NCBI RefSeq assembly: GCF_000970285.1
Contig: NZ_CP009516.1
Span: forward strand, 682,001 to 746,000
Direction: 5' to 3'
Source: Methanosarcina horonobensis HB-1 = JCM 15518
Lineage (GTDB): Archaea > Halobacteriota > Methanosarcinia > Methanosarcinales > Methanosarcinaceae
Length of the DNA: 64,000 nucleotides
In this document: positions 46,081 through 56,631 of the stretch, one piece after another
Position numbering within the stretch: the first letter of the stretch is position 1
Layout: each line of letters starts with the position of its first letter
The notes under the pieces: generated by a model
The model's database searches: none
What the model saw: the letters and a program-made list of their open reading frames with translations, nothing else
Told to the model about the DNA's origin: nothing
Translations under genes and position numbers: made by a program

Positions 46081-47163
46081 ATGCGGCTTTTGGAGAGACT
46101 CTGGGGGAAAAAACCCTCACGAAAATCCGATAAAAAGAAAAAAGGCACTTCTAACTATGCTTATGCCGTAACCCGTGTTCGTGCGATGAAGAGTAAGCTG
46201 CTCCCAAAAGAAACGTATCCGCGGCTTCTCAATATGGGGATTGATGAAATTACCCGCTTTATCCAAGAGTCTGAATACAAAAACGACGTTGACGAACTGG
46301 CAATGAAATACAGCGGTGGCGATCTGGCAGAACATGCATTAAACAGGAATCTTGCGCTCACCTATGACAAGTTGCTCAGGATCACCTCAGGAGAATTGAA
46401 CTACCTGATCACTGCATATCTTATGAGATATGATATCTGGAATGTAAAAACACTTCTCCGCGGTAAACTTTACAATGCATCCGTTGAGGACATCCTCGAG
46501 TCTCTGATCTCTGCCGGGGAATTTACCTATACCTTCTTGTCAGAACTTGCAGCCAAGCCCACATATCAGGAAGTCATTGATGCCCTGAAAGAAACCGATT
46601 ATTATCCTCTGCTGCAGGAGTTTGACGGAAATAACCTGGCATACATAGAAAACGAGCTTGACAAGATGTACTATTCAAGCCTGTTTGCCGTAATCGGAAA
46701 ACCAAGATCCAAGGACCGGAAGCTCTACGCCAGGTTCATCAAACTCGAAGTCGATGTTAAGAACCTGGGTACCCTCTTCAGACTGAAAAAAGCAGGAGTT
46801 GAAAAGTCTGATGAGATCATGCCCCTTATGATTGAAGGCGGCCTTGAGCTGAAGCCCGAGAAATTGGCAACGCTTCCTTATGAACAGTTTATCGATGAAC
46901 TTCGTAAAACTGACTACTGGGATGCAATTTCAAGTGTCGCGGGTCTGGAAACGGCTTCTCTGACTACTGTTGAAAGCAGGCTCACAAGGTTCTATCTTGA
47001 ATCTGCAACCACTTATTCGCATGTATCTCCGATCTCAATTGTACCTATTATGGACTATATTATCCATAAAAATAATGAGGTCAACAACCTCCGGATTATT
47101 TTCAGAGGTAAGGAGGCTGGCCTCGATGATACACTAATTAAAGACCAGTTGGTGGTTATCTAA
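46081..47163 (+). CDS. ahaC: A1AO ATP synthase subunit C
   Basis: A 360-residue helical subunit, the funnel-shaped coupling between the c ring and the central stalk (V-type subunit d homologue). Features are [17 protein letters not shown] near the start, three similar helical repeats ([40 protein letters not shown]), and a basic N-terminus ([14 protein letters not shown]). GGTGATG lies 7 bases before ATG 46081. It ends with a one-base overlap with ahaF. Confidence 0.96.
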   Translation: MRLLERLWGKKPSRKSDKKKKGTSNYAYAVTRVRAMKSKLLPKETYPRLLNMGIDEITRFIQESEYKNDVDELAMKYSGGDLAEHALNRNLALTYDKLLRITSGELNYLITAYLMRYDIWNVKTLLRGKLYNASVEDILESLISAGEFTYTFLSELAAKPTYQEVIDALKETDYYPLLQEFDGNNLAYIENELDKMYYSSLFAVIGKPRSKDRKLYARFIKLEVDVKNLGTLFRLKKAGVEKSDEIMPLMIEGGLELKPEKLATLPYEQFIDELRKTDYWDAISSVAGLETASLTTVESRLTRFYLESATTYSHVSPISIVPIMDYIIHKNNEVNNLRIIFRGKEAGLDDTLIKDQLVVI

Positions 47164-47468
47164 TGGAATTGGCAGTGATCGGAAAGAGCGAGTTTGTCAC
47201 GGGGTTCAGGCTGGCTGGTATCAGAAAAGTATATGAAGTCACTGATACCCCAACCACCGAGTCCGCGGTAAAATCGGTGCTTGAAGATAAGAGTATCGGG
47301 ATTCTTGTAATGCATAATGATGACATTGGTAATCTGCCGGAAATTTTAAGGAGAAACTTGAATGAGTCTGTCCAGCCTACAGTAGTAGCCCTCGGAGGCA
47401 GCGGAACAGGCTCAATGAGTTTAAGAGATAAAATAAAACAAGCGGTAGGTGTTGATCTGTGGAAGTAA
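47163..47468 (+). CDS. ahaF: A1AO ATP synthase subunit F
   Basis: A 101-residue central-stalk regulatory subunit with a small Rossmann-like fold: [19 protein letters not shown], then [19 protein letters not shown]. It activates ATPase turnover and contacts subunit D. GGTGG lies 8 bases before ATG 47163. The end overlaps ahaA by 10 bases. Confidence 0.96.
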   Translation: MELAVIGKSEFVTGFRLAGIRKVYEVTDTPTTESAVKSVLEDKSIGILVMHNDDIGNLPEILRRNLNESVQPTVVALGGSGTGSMSLRDKIKQAVGVDLWK

Positions 47469-49195
47469 AAGGTGAAATTTATCGTGTGGCTGGGCCTGTC
47501 GTCACCGCTATCGGCTTGGATGCAAAGATGTATGACCTTTGCAAAGTCGGTAACGAAGGGCTGATGGGTGAAGTCATCCAGATAGTAGGTGGCAAGACCA
47601 TCATCCAGGTTTACGAAGAGACAGGAGGCGTCAGACCAGGGGAGCCCTGTGTAACTACAGGTATGTCTCTGGCAGTAGAGCTCGGTCCGGGCCTTCTTTC
47701 CAGTATTTATGATGGAGTTCAGAGGCCACTGCATGTCCTGCTTGAAAGGACGGGCGGGTTCATCAAGAGAGGTGTCACTGCAGATGGGCTTGACCACAAA
47801 AAAATATGGGAGTTTAAGCCTGTTGCCAGAAAGGGAGATTTCGTAAAAGGCGGAGAAGTGATCGGTGTTGTTCAGGAAACAGTAAATATTGAACACAAGA
47901 TCATGATGCCGCCGGACAAGTCGGGCACAATCGCCGACATAAAGAGCGGAAACTTCACTGTTCTAGATACCATCTGTACCTTAACTGACGGGACAGAGTT
48001 GCAAATGATGCACAGATGGCCAGTCAGAAGACCAAGACCGGTAAAGAGAAAACTTACTCCTGAAAAGCCTCTGGTCACAGGGCAGAGAATTCTTGACGGA
48101 CTTTTCCCTGTAGCAAAAGGCGGAACTGCTGCAATTCCAGGACCTTTCGGGTCGGGCAAAACTGTTACTCAGCAGCAGCTTTCAAAATGGAGTGACACCG
48201 AGATTGTGGTTTATGTAGGTTGCGGAGAGCGCGGAAACGAGATGGCAGATGTTCTGTGGGACTTCCCTGAACTTGAAGACCCGCAGACCGGAAGGCCACT
48301 CATGGAGCGTACTATCCTTGTCGCTAACACTTCAAATATGCCTGTGGCTGCAAGAGAAGCATCTGTATATACAGGAATGACACTTGCGGAATACTACCGT
48401 GACATGGGATATGACGTCTCCCTGATGGCAGACTCCACCTCCAGGTGGGCAGAAGCCATGAGAGAAATCTCCTCCCGTCTTGAAGAAATGCCTGGTGAAG
48501 AAGGTTACCCGGCATACCTGTCTGCAAGGCTGGCAGAATTCTATGAGCGTGCCGGAGTTGCCGAGACTCTCTGTGGTGAGAAAGGTTCAATTACTGCTAT
48601 CGGTGCAGTATCCCCTCCAGGCGGTGACTTCTCCGAGCCTGTTACTCAGAACACTCTGCGTATCGTGAAGGTATTCTGGGCTCTGGATGCAAAGTTATCC
48701 CAGAGGCGTCACTTCCCTGCAATTAACTGGCTGAACAGCTACAGTCTGTACAAGGAAGATCTTAACGACTGGTTCACCGAGAACGTGGCTCCTGACTACG
48801 TTGCTATGAGGGAAAAGGCAATGGATATGCTGCAGACAGAATCCGAACTGCAGGAAATCGTGCAGCTTGTAGGTTCCGATGCTCTGCCGGAAGAACAGCA
48901 GCTTCTGCTTGAAATTACCCGTATGATAAGGGAAATCTTCCTGCAACAGAATGCATTCCACCCGATAGACACCTACAGCCCGTTCGCAAAACAGTACAGG
49001 ATCATGCAGGCCATCATGAAGTACGGAGACGCTGCAATGGATGCCCTGAAATCAGGTGTACCTGCTTCGGAAATTATCAAGATGGAGTCCAAGAACGACC
49101 TTCCCAAGGTCAAGTTTGAAGAGGATTTCGATGGCTCTTTGAATGCTGTCCTTGCAAAAATGGATAAGGAGTTTGCAGCCCTGGGAGGTAGGTAA
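47459..49195 (+). CDS. ahaA: A1AO ATP synthase catalytic subunit A
   Basis: A 578-residue catalytic subunit. It has the P-loop [13 protein letters not shown] near residue 235, the A-type non-homologous insert before it ([14 protein letters not shown] region), [16 protein letters not shown], and [24 protein letters not shown] 47459 is the start, within the last codons of ahaF, with GGTG about 9 bases upstream. No intein is inserted in the P-loop, unlike in some archaeal and yeast homologues. Confidence 0.98.
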   Translation: MEVKGEIYRVAGPVVTAIGLDAKMYDLCKVGNEGLMGEVIQIVGGKTIIQVYEETGGVRPGEPCVTTGMSLAVELGPGLLSSIYDGVQRPLHVLLERTGGFIKRGVTADGLDHKKIWEFKPVARKGDFVKGGEVIGVVQETVNIEHKIMMPPDKSGTIADIKSGNFTVLDTICTLTDGTELQMMHRWPVRRPRPVKRKLTPEKPLVTGQRILDGLFPVAKGGTAAIPGPFGSGKTVTQQQLSKWSDTEIVVYVGCGERGNEMADVLWDFPELEDPQTGRPLMERTILVANTSNMPVAAREASVYTGMTLAEYYRDMGYDVSLMADSTSRWAEAMREISSRLEEMPGEEGYPAYLSARLAEFYERAGVAETLCGEKGSITAIGAVSPPGGDFSEPVTQNTLRIVKVFWALDAKLSQRRHFPAINWLNSYSLYKEDLNDWFTENVAPDYVAMREKAMDMLQTESELQEIVQLVGSDALPEEQQLLLEITRMIREIFLQQNAFHPIDTYSPFAKQYRIMQAIMKYGDAAMDALKSGVPASEIIKMESKNDLPKVKFEEDFDGSLNAVLAKMDKEFAALGGR

Positions 49196-49197
49196 CA

Positions 49198-50580
49198 ATG
49201 GTAAAAGAGTATAAGACAATCACTCAGATTGCAGGGCCTCTTATCTTTGTCGAGAAAACAGAGCCTGTGGGTTATAACGAAATCGTTAACATTAAAATGA
49301 CTGATGGGACTATCCGCAGAGGCCAGGTTCTGGACTCTTCTGCTGATATTGTGGTTGTCCAGGTTTTCGAAGGTACTGGTGGGCTTGACAAAGACTGCGG
49401 TGTAATCTTTACCGGGGAAACCCTGAAGCTCCCCGCATCCATCGACCTTCTCGGCAGGATCCTATCAGGCTCAGGAGACCCGAGGGACGGTGGCCCAAGG
49501 ATTGTTCCAGACCAGTTGCTGGACATCAATGGGGCTGCAATGAACCCGTACGCCAGGCTGCCTCCAAAGGACTTTATCCAGACAGGTATCTCCACAATCG
49601 ACGGAACGAACACCCTTGTCCGTGGGCAGAAACTGCCTATTTTCTCAGCTTCAGGTCTGCCACACAATGAAATTGCTCTGCAGATCGCAAGGCAGGCTTC
49701 TGTGCCAGGCTCCGAATCTGCTTTCGCAGTAGTTTTCGCAGCAATGGGTATCACCAACGAAGAAGCCCAGTATTTCATGAGCGACTTTGAAAAGACAGGC
49801 GCTCTGGAAAGGGCAGTTGTGTTCCTGAACCTTGCAGACGACCCTGCTGTCGAACGTATAGTCACACCGCGTATGGCTCTCACAGCAGCCGAGTATCTGG
49901 CATACGAGCACGGCATGCACGTTCTTGTCATCCTGACTGACATTACAAACTATGCAGAAGCTCTCCGTCAGATGGGTGCCGCCCGTAACGAAGTGCCTGG
50001 CCGCCGTGGATATCCTGGTTACATGTACACTGACCTTGCAACCCTCTACGAGCGTGCAGGTATTGTCAAGGGTGCCAAGGGATCCGTTACTCAGATTCCT
50101 ATCCTCTCAATGCCCGGTGACGACATAACCCACCCGATTCCTGACCTTTCAGGGTATATTACCGAAGGCCAGATCGTGGTTGCCAGAGAACTGCACAGAA
50201 AGGGTATTTACCCGCCAATTAATGTGTTGCCGTCCCTGTCAAGGCTGATGAACTCCGGTATCGGACCCGGCAAAACAAGGGAAGACCACAAAGCCGTTTC
50301 TGACCAGATGTATGCAGGTTATGCAGAAGGGCGTGACCTGAGAGGTCTCGTGGCAATCGTCGGTAAGGAAGCTCTGTCCGAAAGAGACACCAAGTTCCTC
50401 GAGTTTGCCGACCTTTTTGAGAACAAGTTTGTCCGCCAGGGCAGAAACGAAAACAGGACAATCGAGGATACTCTGGAGATCGGATGGCAGATTCTCACTC
50501 ACCTTCCTGAGAACCAGTTGGGTAGAATTGACAACAAATATATCCAGAAATATCACCCGGCTCACAGAAAGGCTAAGTGA
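49198..50580 (+). CDS. ahaB: A1AO ATP synthase subunit B
   Basis: A 460-residue regulatory nucleotide-binding subunit that alternates with A in the A3B3 head. It lacks a Walker A loop and instead shows [23 protein letters not shown], typical of A/V-type B subunits. Later landmarks are [19 protein letters not shown] and [26 protein letters not shown] lies upstream of ATG 49198, two bases after ahaA ends. Confidence 0.98.
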   Translation: MVKEYKTITQIAGPLIFVEKTEPVGYNEIVNIKMTDGTIRRGQVLDSSADIVVVQVFEGTGGLDKDCGVIFTGETLKLPASIDLLGRILSGSGDPRDGGPRIVPDQLLDINGAAMNPYARLPPKDFIQTGISTIDGTNTLVRGQKLPIFSASGLPHNEIALQIARQASVPGSESAFAVVFAAMGITNEEAQYFMSDFEKTGALERAVVFLNLADDPAVERIVTPRMALTAAEYLAYEHGMHVLVILTDITNYAEALRQMGAARNEVPGRRGYPGYMYTDLATLYERAGIVKGAKGSVTQIPILSMPGDDITHPIPDLSGYITEGQIVVARELHRKGIYPPINVLPSLSRLMNSGIGPGKTREDHKAVSDQMYAGYAEGRDLRGLVAIVGKEALSERDTKFLEFADLFENKFVRQGRNENRTIEDTLEIGWQILTHLPENQLGRIDNKYIQKYHPAHRKAK

Positions 50581-50585
50581 TCGCC

Positions 50586-51215
50586 ATGGCTCAGCAGGAC
50601 GTAAAACCAACTCGGTCGGAGTTAATTAATCTCAAGAAAAAGATCAAACTGTCAGAAAGTGGGCACAAGCTCCTGAAGATGAAAAGAGACGGTCTTATCC
50701 TTGAGTTTTTCAAGATCCTTAATGAAGCAAGGAACGTCAGAACCGAGCTGGATGCTGCCTTTGCAAAAAGTACGGAAAAAATCAATCTAGCCTCTGCTGT
50801 GAATGGAATGGTTGCAGTCAAATCAACTGCCTTTACAGCGAAGGAATACCCTGAGATTCAACTTTCAGGGCACAATATCATGGGCGTAGTAGTGCCCAAG
50901 ATCAGTTCTACTGGAGTCCGCAAACCCCTCTACGAGAGGGGCTACGGCATTATCGGGACAAACGCATATATTGACGAGACTGCCGATGCTTACGAGGATC
51001 TTGTAGAAAAGATCATCACTGCTGCAGAGCTGGAAACAACAATGAAAAGGCTCCTTAATGAAATCGAGAAGACAAAGAGGCGTGTTAACGCTCTCGAATT
51101 CAAGGTCATTCCCGATCTCATTTCGACCATGAAGTACATCCGTTTCATGCTTGAAGAAATGGAAAGGGAAAACACCTTCAGGCTAAAGAGAGTCAAGGCA
51201 AGAATGAGAGACTAA
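50586..51215 (+). CDS. ahaD: A1AO ATP synthase subunit D
   Basis: A 209-residue central rotor shaft. Two long helices at the N- and C-termini form the coiled coil (RSELINLKKKIKLSESGHKLLKMKRDG and IEKTKRRVNALEFKVIPDL). ATG 50586 is used because GTG 50577 overlaps ahaB by four bases and would add only Met-Ile-Ala. It stands before the last gene, ahaG. Confidence 0.96.
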   Translation: MAQQDVKPTRSELINLKKKIKLSESGHKLLKMKRDGLILEFFKILNEARNVRTELDAAFAKSTEKINLASAVNGMVAVKSTAFTAKEYPEIQLSGHNIMGVVVPKISSTGVRKPLYERGYGIIGTNAYIDETADAYEDLVEKIITAAELETTMKRLLNEIEKTKRRVNALEFKVIPDLISTMKYIRFMLEEMERENTFRLKRVKARMRD

Positions 51216-51228
51216 GATTGATTTGAAC

Positions 51229-51402
51229 ATGGCAGCGTGTAAGGATCGACCGAATCTGGTTGAAAGAACCATACTTAAGTTAGGTGAACCCGAAAACCAG
51301 GCCCGCCTGCTACAGGCAGCCTGGCGGATCTCCCTTTTAATGATGATCTTAGGGTTCATTATTATCTTAAAAACGATCTTTCCAAATTTTACCTTGACCT
51401 GA
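51229..51402 (+). CDS. ahaG: A1AO ATP synthase small subunit G
   Basis: A 57-residue protein with a soluble N-terminus (ACKDRPNLVERTILKLGEPEN) and one hydrophobic helix (ISLLMMILGFIIILKTIF). Its size, topology and place after ahaD match ahaG, the last gene of the Methanosarcina operon, whose role in the enzyme is unsettled. No strong ribosome site is visible before ATG 51229, 13 bases after ahaD. It is easily missed because of its size. Confidence 0.85.
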   Translation: MAACKDRPNLVERTILKLGEPENQARLLQAAWRISLLMMILGFIIILKTIFPNFTLT

Positions 51403-51586
51403 ACTCCAGGATAATCCTTTTTTCCAGTATCTTTCCTGAGTTCGTCATGGAATACTGTTTTTTATAACCCATTATATTGTTTATGATGTTGCTTTTTTCT
51501 GATTGTTACTTCTCTTACTCACTTTCCTGTTATCTGCCTGTTATCAGAAAGTTATTTTAACGACAAGTATCAATCCTAATTTCCTT

Positions 51587-53893
51587 ATGCAAAACGAAGC
51601 AAGACTTCTTCATGTGACCGGCACGGTGCAGGGTGTCGGTTTTCGTCCTTTCATATATAGGCTTGCAAAAGCCCATGGGCTTTCAGGATACGTGAAAAAC
51701 CTTGGAAACCATGTAGAAGTCCTTATTGAAGGAGAAAGGGCTGATATTCAAAATTTTCTTATTGACCTTCCTGAAAAAAAGCCCCCACTTGCCAGAATTA
51801 AGGAAATTAAAGTAAAAACTATCACTTTTTCCGGTTTTCAGGAATTTATTATCGTACATAGCGAACCCGGAATTTTTGAAAATTCTATAATTCCTCCTGA
51901 TACGGCTATCTGTGAGGAATGCCGGCTTGAGATATTCGATCCTTCTTCCAGATACTATCATTATCCTTTTACCGTCTGTACGAACTGTGGTCCCCGCTAC
52001 ACGACAGTCCGAACACTCCCATATGACCGCGAAAATACTACCATGGCAGACTTTCCTCTATGCGAACAATGTGAGGTAGAATACACCGACCCTCTCAACC
52101 GCAGATATCATGCCCAGCCTGTATGCTGTTCTAAATGCGGGCCGGAAATCTGGCTTTCGGATTCTAAGGGAAAATTGATCGCAAAGAATTATGGGGCAAT
52201 TGTAAAAGCCTCTGAGCTTCTTGAACAGGGATCAATCCTTTCAGTAAAAGGTTTCGGAGGTTTTCATATTGCCTGTAATGCCAGAAAGGACGGTTCTGTA
52301 AAGGAACTCCGAAGGCGGCTGGCTCGTCCGGAACAGCCTTTTGCGGTAATGGCAAAGAATATGGAAGTTGTGGAATCCTTTGCAGAACCCGGAGATGCAG
52401 GCAGAAAATGCCTCATGTCTGTCCGCCGCCCCATAACCGTACTTCCCAAATCAAAGAACTTCAGCCTGGCAGAATCGGTTTCTCCGGGGCTGCACAATAT
52501 CGGGGTTATGCTTCCATATACAGGCACACAAAATCTACTTTTTGACCTCGCGCCGGATTCCGTGTATGTTATGACTTCCGCAAACCTTCCAGGAAGGCCC
52601 ATGGTTGTTGAAAATGAAGAAGCTCTTGAAAAACTCAGAGGAATTGTAGATTTTCACCTGTTACATAACAGGGTTATTGCAAACCGAAATGATGATACGG
52701 TTATCAGGGTTGTAAACGGACAGAGAGCTTTTATCCGGCGTTCCAGGGGTTTTGTTCCCGAGCCTGTGGAGCTGCCTTTCGAAGTTGAAGCGGCGGCAGG
52801 AGTCGGAGCCGAGATGAACTCGACAATAACCCTGGTGAAAGGAAAACTGGCCTACATCTCCCAGTATATAGGAAATACCAGCCATGTAGAGACCTTCAGA
52901 TATCATAATGAGGTTTTTGAGCATCTGGTCCGGCTTACGGGCATAGAGCCTCTTAACTGGGGTTGTGACCTGCACCCATCCTTTAATACAACCGGATTTG
53001 CGATGAACAGGGGAGGAGAAAAAACCCTTCAGGTGCAGCACCATTACGCCCATATCCTTGCCCTCATGGCTGATAATTCTCTACCAGTAGATTCCCGAAT
53101 ACTTGGAATTGCCCTTGACGGAGTTGGGTACGGTGGCGATGGGACAGTCTGGGGAGGGGAATTTTTGGGTTCATCTTATTTCGGATACGAACGCCTGGGA
53201 CACCTGCTGCCCCAGCCTATGCCAGGGGGAGACCTTGCAGTAAAGAATCCTTCCCGCATGGTTCTGGGTATGCTTTCAGGAAGACTTGGAGAAGCAGAAC
53301 TTGAAGAGCTGCCTCTTTATTTCCCCAGGGGAAAGCAAGAATTCTCTACAGTCATGCAACAACTTCAAAAAAATATAAATATCAGTATGACCAGCAGCAC
53401 AGGGAGAATACTGGACGCGGCTGCAGCGCTTCTGGATATATGCAAAATGAGGACATATGAAGGGGAACCTGCAATGAAGCTCGAGTCCGCAGCAAAGAAA
53501 AGCACTCAATGGGTAGATCTTCCTCTGGTTTTCAGAAAGCGGGGAGACCCCGCAGTTCCTGTCCTTGATACGACCGAGCTTCTTCTTGGGGTTTATGAAC
53601 TTTCCGGTGGGAAATATTCCTCGGCTGATCTTGCATTTGCAGTTGAAGAGGGTCTTACGAAAGGAATTTCCGAAATTGCAATCTCCCTCGCCAGAAAAAA
53701 CGATTTTGACAGGATAGGGCTCAGTGGAGGGGTTGCTTACAATGACCATATCTCCTCAGGAATTGCAAGATACTTAAAAGAAGCAGGCTTTGAATTGCTT
53801 ATGCACCGACATGTCCAATGCGGTGATGGGTGCATTTCGTTCGGGCAGAGCCTTGTGGCCGGACTTGGAATAGATTCGGAAAGAACCCGATGA
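51587..53893 (+). CDS. hypF: [NiFe] hydrogenase maturation carbamoyltransferase HypF
   Basis: A 768-residue protein that turns carbamoyl phosphate into the thiocarboxamide that becomes the CN ligands of NiFe hydrogenases. Domains in order are acylphosphatase (HVTGTVQGVGFRPFIYRLA), two zinc fingers (CEECRLEIFD..CTNCGPRY and CEQCEVEYTD..CSKCGPE), YrdC-like (GFGGFHIACNARKDG; RRPITVLPKS), and a Kae1-like domain (HHYAHILALMADN; LDGVGYGGDGTVWGGEFLG; LSGGVAYNDHIS). All key motifs look intact. ATG 51587 starts at the conserved MQNEARLLHVTG; the longer in-frame extension to 51503 is hydrophobic and unlikely. No other hyp or hydrogenase genes are in the window. Confidence 0.96.
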   Translation: MQNEARLLHVTGTVQGVGFRPFIYRLAKAHGLSGYVKNLGNHVEVLIEGERADIQNFLIDLPEKKPPLARIKEIKVKTITFSGFQEFIIVHSEPGIFENSIIPPDTAICEECRLEIFDPSSRYYHYPFTVCTNCGPRYTTVRTLPYDRENTTMADFPLCEQCEVEYTDPLNRRYHAQPVCCSKCGPEIWLSDSKGKLIAKNYGAIVKASELLEQGSILSVKGFGGFHIACNARKDGSVKELRRRLARPEQPFAVMAKNMEVVESFAEPGDAGRKCLMSVRRPITVLPKSKNFSLAESVSPGLHNIGVMLPYTGTQNLLFDLAPDSVYVMTSANLPGRPMVVENEEALEKLRGIVDFHLLHNRVIANRNDDTVIRVVNGQRAFIRRSRGFVPEPVELPFEVEAAAGVGAEMNSTITLVKGKLAYISQYIGNTSHVETFRYHNEVFEHLVRLTGIEPLNWGCDLHPSFNTTGFAMNRGGEKTLQVQHHYAHILALMADNSLPVDSRILGIALDGVGYGGDGTVWGGEFLGSSYFGYERLGHLLPQPMPGGDLAVKNPSRMVLGMLSGRLGEAELEELPLYFPRGKQEFSTVMQQLQKNINISMTSSTGRILDAAAALLDICKMRTYEGEPAMKLESAAKKSTQWVDLPLVFRKRGDPAVPVLDTTELLLGVYELSGGKYSSADLAFAVEEGLTKGISEIAISLARKNDFDRIGLSGGVAYNDHISSGIARYLKEAGFELLMHRHVQCGDGCISFGQSLVAGLGIDSERTR

Positions 53894-54052
53894 ACTCGGA
53901 AGCGCTTGAATTCAGGAACAAGAAAATTAACTTTCGCCGCTTCTGATGATTCTTATCCGGAACTTACTCATTCAACATACTGAAATTTGATCCGAAAAAC
54001 TGAAATACAAAATTAAATAAATGATCCGTGCTTAATAAGAGTGGGAGCATAA

Positions 54053-54508
54053 ATGGGGTTAGGCAGTATACGAATTAGAGTAGTTACAAGCAGGGATGAA
54101 ATCCTTAGCCTTGAACGCGAGGAAAAAGCAGTTCATCTCGCTTTTCGACCCTCTGATAGGGACCTCTTCAGTCTTGTCAAGACCTGTCCGGGGATTGAAA
54201 TACTTCAGCTTCCTGCATCTTCCTATGACGGGCTCTCAAAATTTATCAAGATGTTTCTTGCCTCTTCGGGTATTCATCTTGTAAAGGGGGATGTCAGCGG
54301 GCACTGGCACGACCTTAATAACTATTTCGTAATCCCTTCCTATGTACTCGAAAAGATAAAGGAACTGGAAGTCCAGGGGAGGACTGAGGAAGAGATAATT
54401 GGCGAGGTAACAAATCTCAGGAAAATCAGCCCTGATATGGTTCTCCACCTTCTTCACAGTTCGTTCCTTTCAGCAGTCCCCGAAAGGCCAGATATGAACA
54501 AAATTTAA
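54053..54508 (+). CDS. DUF1699 protein, copy 1
   Basis: A 151-residue protein of the DUF1699 family, largely restricted to Methanosarcinales. Conserved stretches are RIRVVTSRDEILSLE, AVHLAFRPSDRDLFSLV, GIEILQLPASSY, and VKGDVSGHWHDLNNYFVIPS. A helical C-terminus (VLEKIKELEVQGRTEEEIIGEV) could be a DNA- or protein-binding helix pair. Its function is unknown. GGGAG lies 6 bases before ATG 54053. A paralogue lies at 58989. Confidence 0.85.
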   Translation: MGLGSIRIRVVTSRDEILSLEREEKAVHLAFRPSDRDLFSLVKTCPGIEILQLPASSYDGLSKFIKMFLASSGIHLVKGDVSGHWHDLNNYFVIPSYVLEKIKELEVQGRTEEEIIGEVTNLRKISPDMVLHLLHSSFLSAVPERPDMNKI

Positions 54509-54569
54509 CAGACAAACTAAGTCAATAATCCTAAAGTATTTAACAGCATGGAAACAGTTCACTTCCGGC

Positions 54570-56225
54570 TTACAGGCGCCTCCACCATTTCCGTGAGGTT
54601 TTCTGCTCTTCTATCTGCCTTAATCCTTCTGCTGAAAGTTTCTGCTGCATTCTGTATTTTCTGTTTTCTTCGTTGAGCCTGGAAACTTCTTCTTCTTTGC
54701 TTACGAGCGTTCTTTTGAGTTGTTTTATTAGATCCTCTTTTTCTCTGAGCTGTCCTGCAAGTTTCTCTTCTCCAGCATATCCAGAGATCTGTTTTTCAAG
54801 CTTTCTGACTTTTTCTTCGCTTGCGGCAAGCATGGCTTCAGCTGTGTTTACTCTTCTCTCTTTTCCGTTAAGCTTCTCTTCAATTCTCTTTATCTCTGCA
54901 CTCTTTGCAATAACCTCTTCAGCAAGGATCTTAAGGTCCCTGTCCTTTACTAAAATGCTTTCTTCAAGTTTTTCCATATCCCTTTGTTTTACCAGAATCT
55001 TCTCCTGAAGAGCCCTCGTTTCCCCAACTTTTGTTTTGAGTGCTCTACCAAGATTACTTATTTCCTCTTCTTTTCCGCTCAGCATGGACTCGAGTTTTTC
55101 TATCTCCTTATCCTTATCAGTAAAATTCTCAAGGAATTCCTTAAGTTTTAAGTCCTTTTTCTGAATCTCTGTTTCAAAAACGATTATAGCTTCTTCTTTT
55201 TCTTTCAGTCCGGTTTCAAGTTCTTCAAGGATGCTGCTGTATTGAGTAATCCTGCCTTCGAGTCCTTTTATTGCTTCATCTCTTTGAATAAGCTGATCTT
55301 CCAGTCCTTTTACAGCTTCATCTCTTTTAGCAAGGTAGTCCTCAAAGTTTTTTATTTTTTCGTTCTTCTCAACGATTTCCTGCTCAAGTTTCCCGATTTT
55401 CTCCGACTTTTCGAAGACGAGTTTATCAAGGTCTTTGAATTCGACTACTTTGCCTGTGAGCTTTTCTTCAAGGCTTCTTATGATCCCTTCCGAATCCGAT
55501 ATAGATTTTTCAAGAGTATCTATTTTTCCGGTTTTTGCTTCAAGTTCTTCCTTTAGAGTGCTGCTCTCTCTATCTCTGCCTGCAAACTGTTCTTCAAATT
55601 CTTTAATTCTCTGCAAGCTTTCTAAAAATTTTGTTTCCAGGCCTCTTAACTCAGAGTTCTTCTTTGCGAGCTGAAGATTAAGAGAATTTATCACTTCTTT
55701 TTCTTCCTCTTCTTTTTCTTTTATTTCCTCTGTTTCTGGAGTAAAAGAAATATCTTTTTTAGAAAAATCTATTTCAGAAAGGTTTTTTTCTGGTTCGGCG
55801 GCATAGAACTCATTTTTTTCTGTAAGAAGGCAGATCTGCCCTTTTGTATTTTCACAGATTTCAGCCCAGGCGAGAATTGAAGCTATTGGTGTTATCCTCT
55901 TAAATACGGTATCTCCTGTCTTGCAATTGTATACCTTGCTCGCAATGTAGCCTTCCACGGTATTCAGGTCCAGGTTCGGGTCTCCTAGCCTGGAGCCTGT
56001 TGCATTTCCTTTTTTTGCTTTTCCCCCGTTTTTCTGCAAAAAATCAACGGTTTCGGAAAATATCTCCCAGGAAAGAAATTGATGTTTTTTCAGGTTATCA
56101 ACATAAATTCCGTCTTTTTCGGCTCGGGCTTCGAAAAACTGCTTCCCGCTCATAAGTGGAATCTTTGCTGGATTTCCTTTTTTATCGAACTGATTTTTGA
56201 TTTTCGCAACAACAGGGTCTTCCAT
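54570..56225 (-). CDS. Long coiled-coil protein with a Methanosarcina-type N-terminal domain
   Basis: A 551-residue protein. The first about 130 residues are globular (VVAKIKNQFDKKGNPAKIP, HQFLSWEIFSETVDFLQ, DLNTVEGYIASKVYNCKTGD, ASILAWAEICENTKGQICLL). From about residue 180 to 535 it is a near-unbroken coiled coil rich in Glu and Lys with repeats of the type LEEKL or IKGLEGRI, ending TSRKWWRRL. The long rod suggests a scaffolding or filament-like role; none is proven. ATG 56225 with GAGG 7 bases upstream is chosen over TTG 56258. It is convergent with the DUF1699 gene, with 60 bases between their ends. Confidence 0.85.
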   Translation of the reverse strand: MEDPVVAKIKNQFDKKGNPAKIPLMSGKQFFEARAEKDGIYVDNLKKHQFLSWEIFSETVDFLQKNGGKAKKGNATGSRLGDPNLDLNTVEGYIASKVYNCKTGDTVFKRITPIASILAWAEICENTKGQICLLTEKNEFYAAEPEKNLSEIDFSKKDISFTPETEEIKEKEEEEKEVINSLNLQLAKKNSELRGLETKFLESLQRIKEFEEQFAGRDRESSTLKEELEAKTGKIDTLEKSISDSEGIIRSLEEKLTGKVVEFKDLDKLVFEKSEKIGKLEQEIVEKNEKIKNFEDYLAKRDEAVKGLEDQLIQRDEAIKGLEGRITQYSSILEELETGLKEKEEAIIVFETEIQKKDLKLKEFLENFTDKDKEIEKLESMLSGKEEEISNLGRALKTKVGETRALQEKILVKQRDMEKLEESILVKDRDLKILAEEVIAKSAEIKRIEEKLNGKERRVNTAEAMLAASEEKVRKLEKQISGYAGEEKLAGQLREKEDLIKQLKRTLVSKEEEVSRLNEENRKYRMQQKLSAEGLRQIEEQKTSRKWWRRL

Positions 56226-56593
56226 GCATGGGCCTCGTAACAGTCTTAGTTTCTGCAATATAATAAGTATAACATTTAATAAAAGTTATGTTTTTCCATA
56301 AGTTAATGCGGTAAAAGTAAGTGATCTTTCAGGATACGCAGGCATGATTTCCTCTACATGGGAGCTCCTTAAGAAAGAACTCCTGATCTGGAGAGAGACT
56401 TTTACTGCTGAATCTTAGCAGGTAATTGATGATTTTCAAATCGAGAATGGGGGCTTAAATCAGTAAGTAGAGACTCGAACATCTGAATTCTCTTCAATAA
56501 CTATATATACGTCGTAATTATTATGGAAATTGTTTATAGTATTAAATCCTAATTGTCCATTTATAATCACGTTGGAATTCAATCCCGGGTCTG
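56226..56593. other. Intergenic region between the coiled-coil gene and the regulator fragment
   Basis: About 370 AT-rich bases. A leftward TATA-like element (TTTTATTAAATG on the minus strand, near 56271-56283) may drive the coiled-coil gene. No gene and no remnant of the missing regulator N-terminus are seen. Confidence 0.4.
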
Positions 56594-56631
56594 GAATCAA
56601 CGCCATACTGAAAAATCAAAGGCGTTGATTC
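56594..56631. repeat. 11-bp perfect inverted repeat beside the regulator fragment
   Basis: GAATCAACGCC (56594-56604) and GGCGTTGATTC (56621-56631) form a perfect stem around a 16-base loop. The right arm overlaps the stop codon that bounds the regulator fragment. It could be a stem-loop terminator without a T-run, an operator, or a scar of rearrangement. Confidence 0.55.

Noticed and set aside
51503-51586. Longer HypF start giving a signal-peptide-like N-terminus
   Set aside because: HypF is cytosolic, and the family starts at the acylphosphatase domain, matching ATG 51587.
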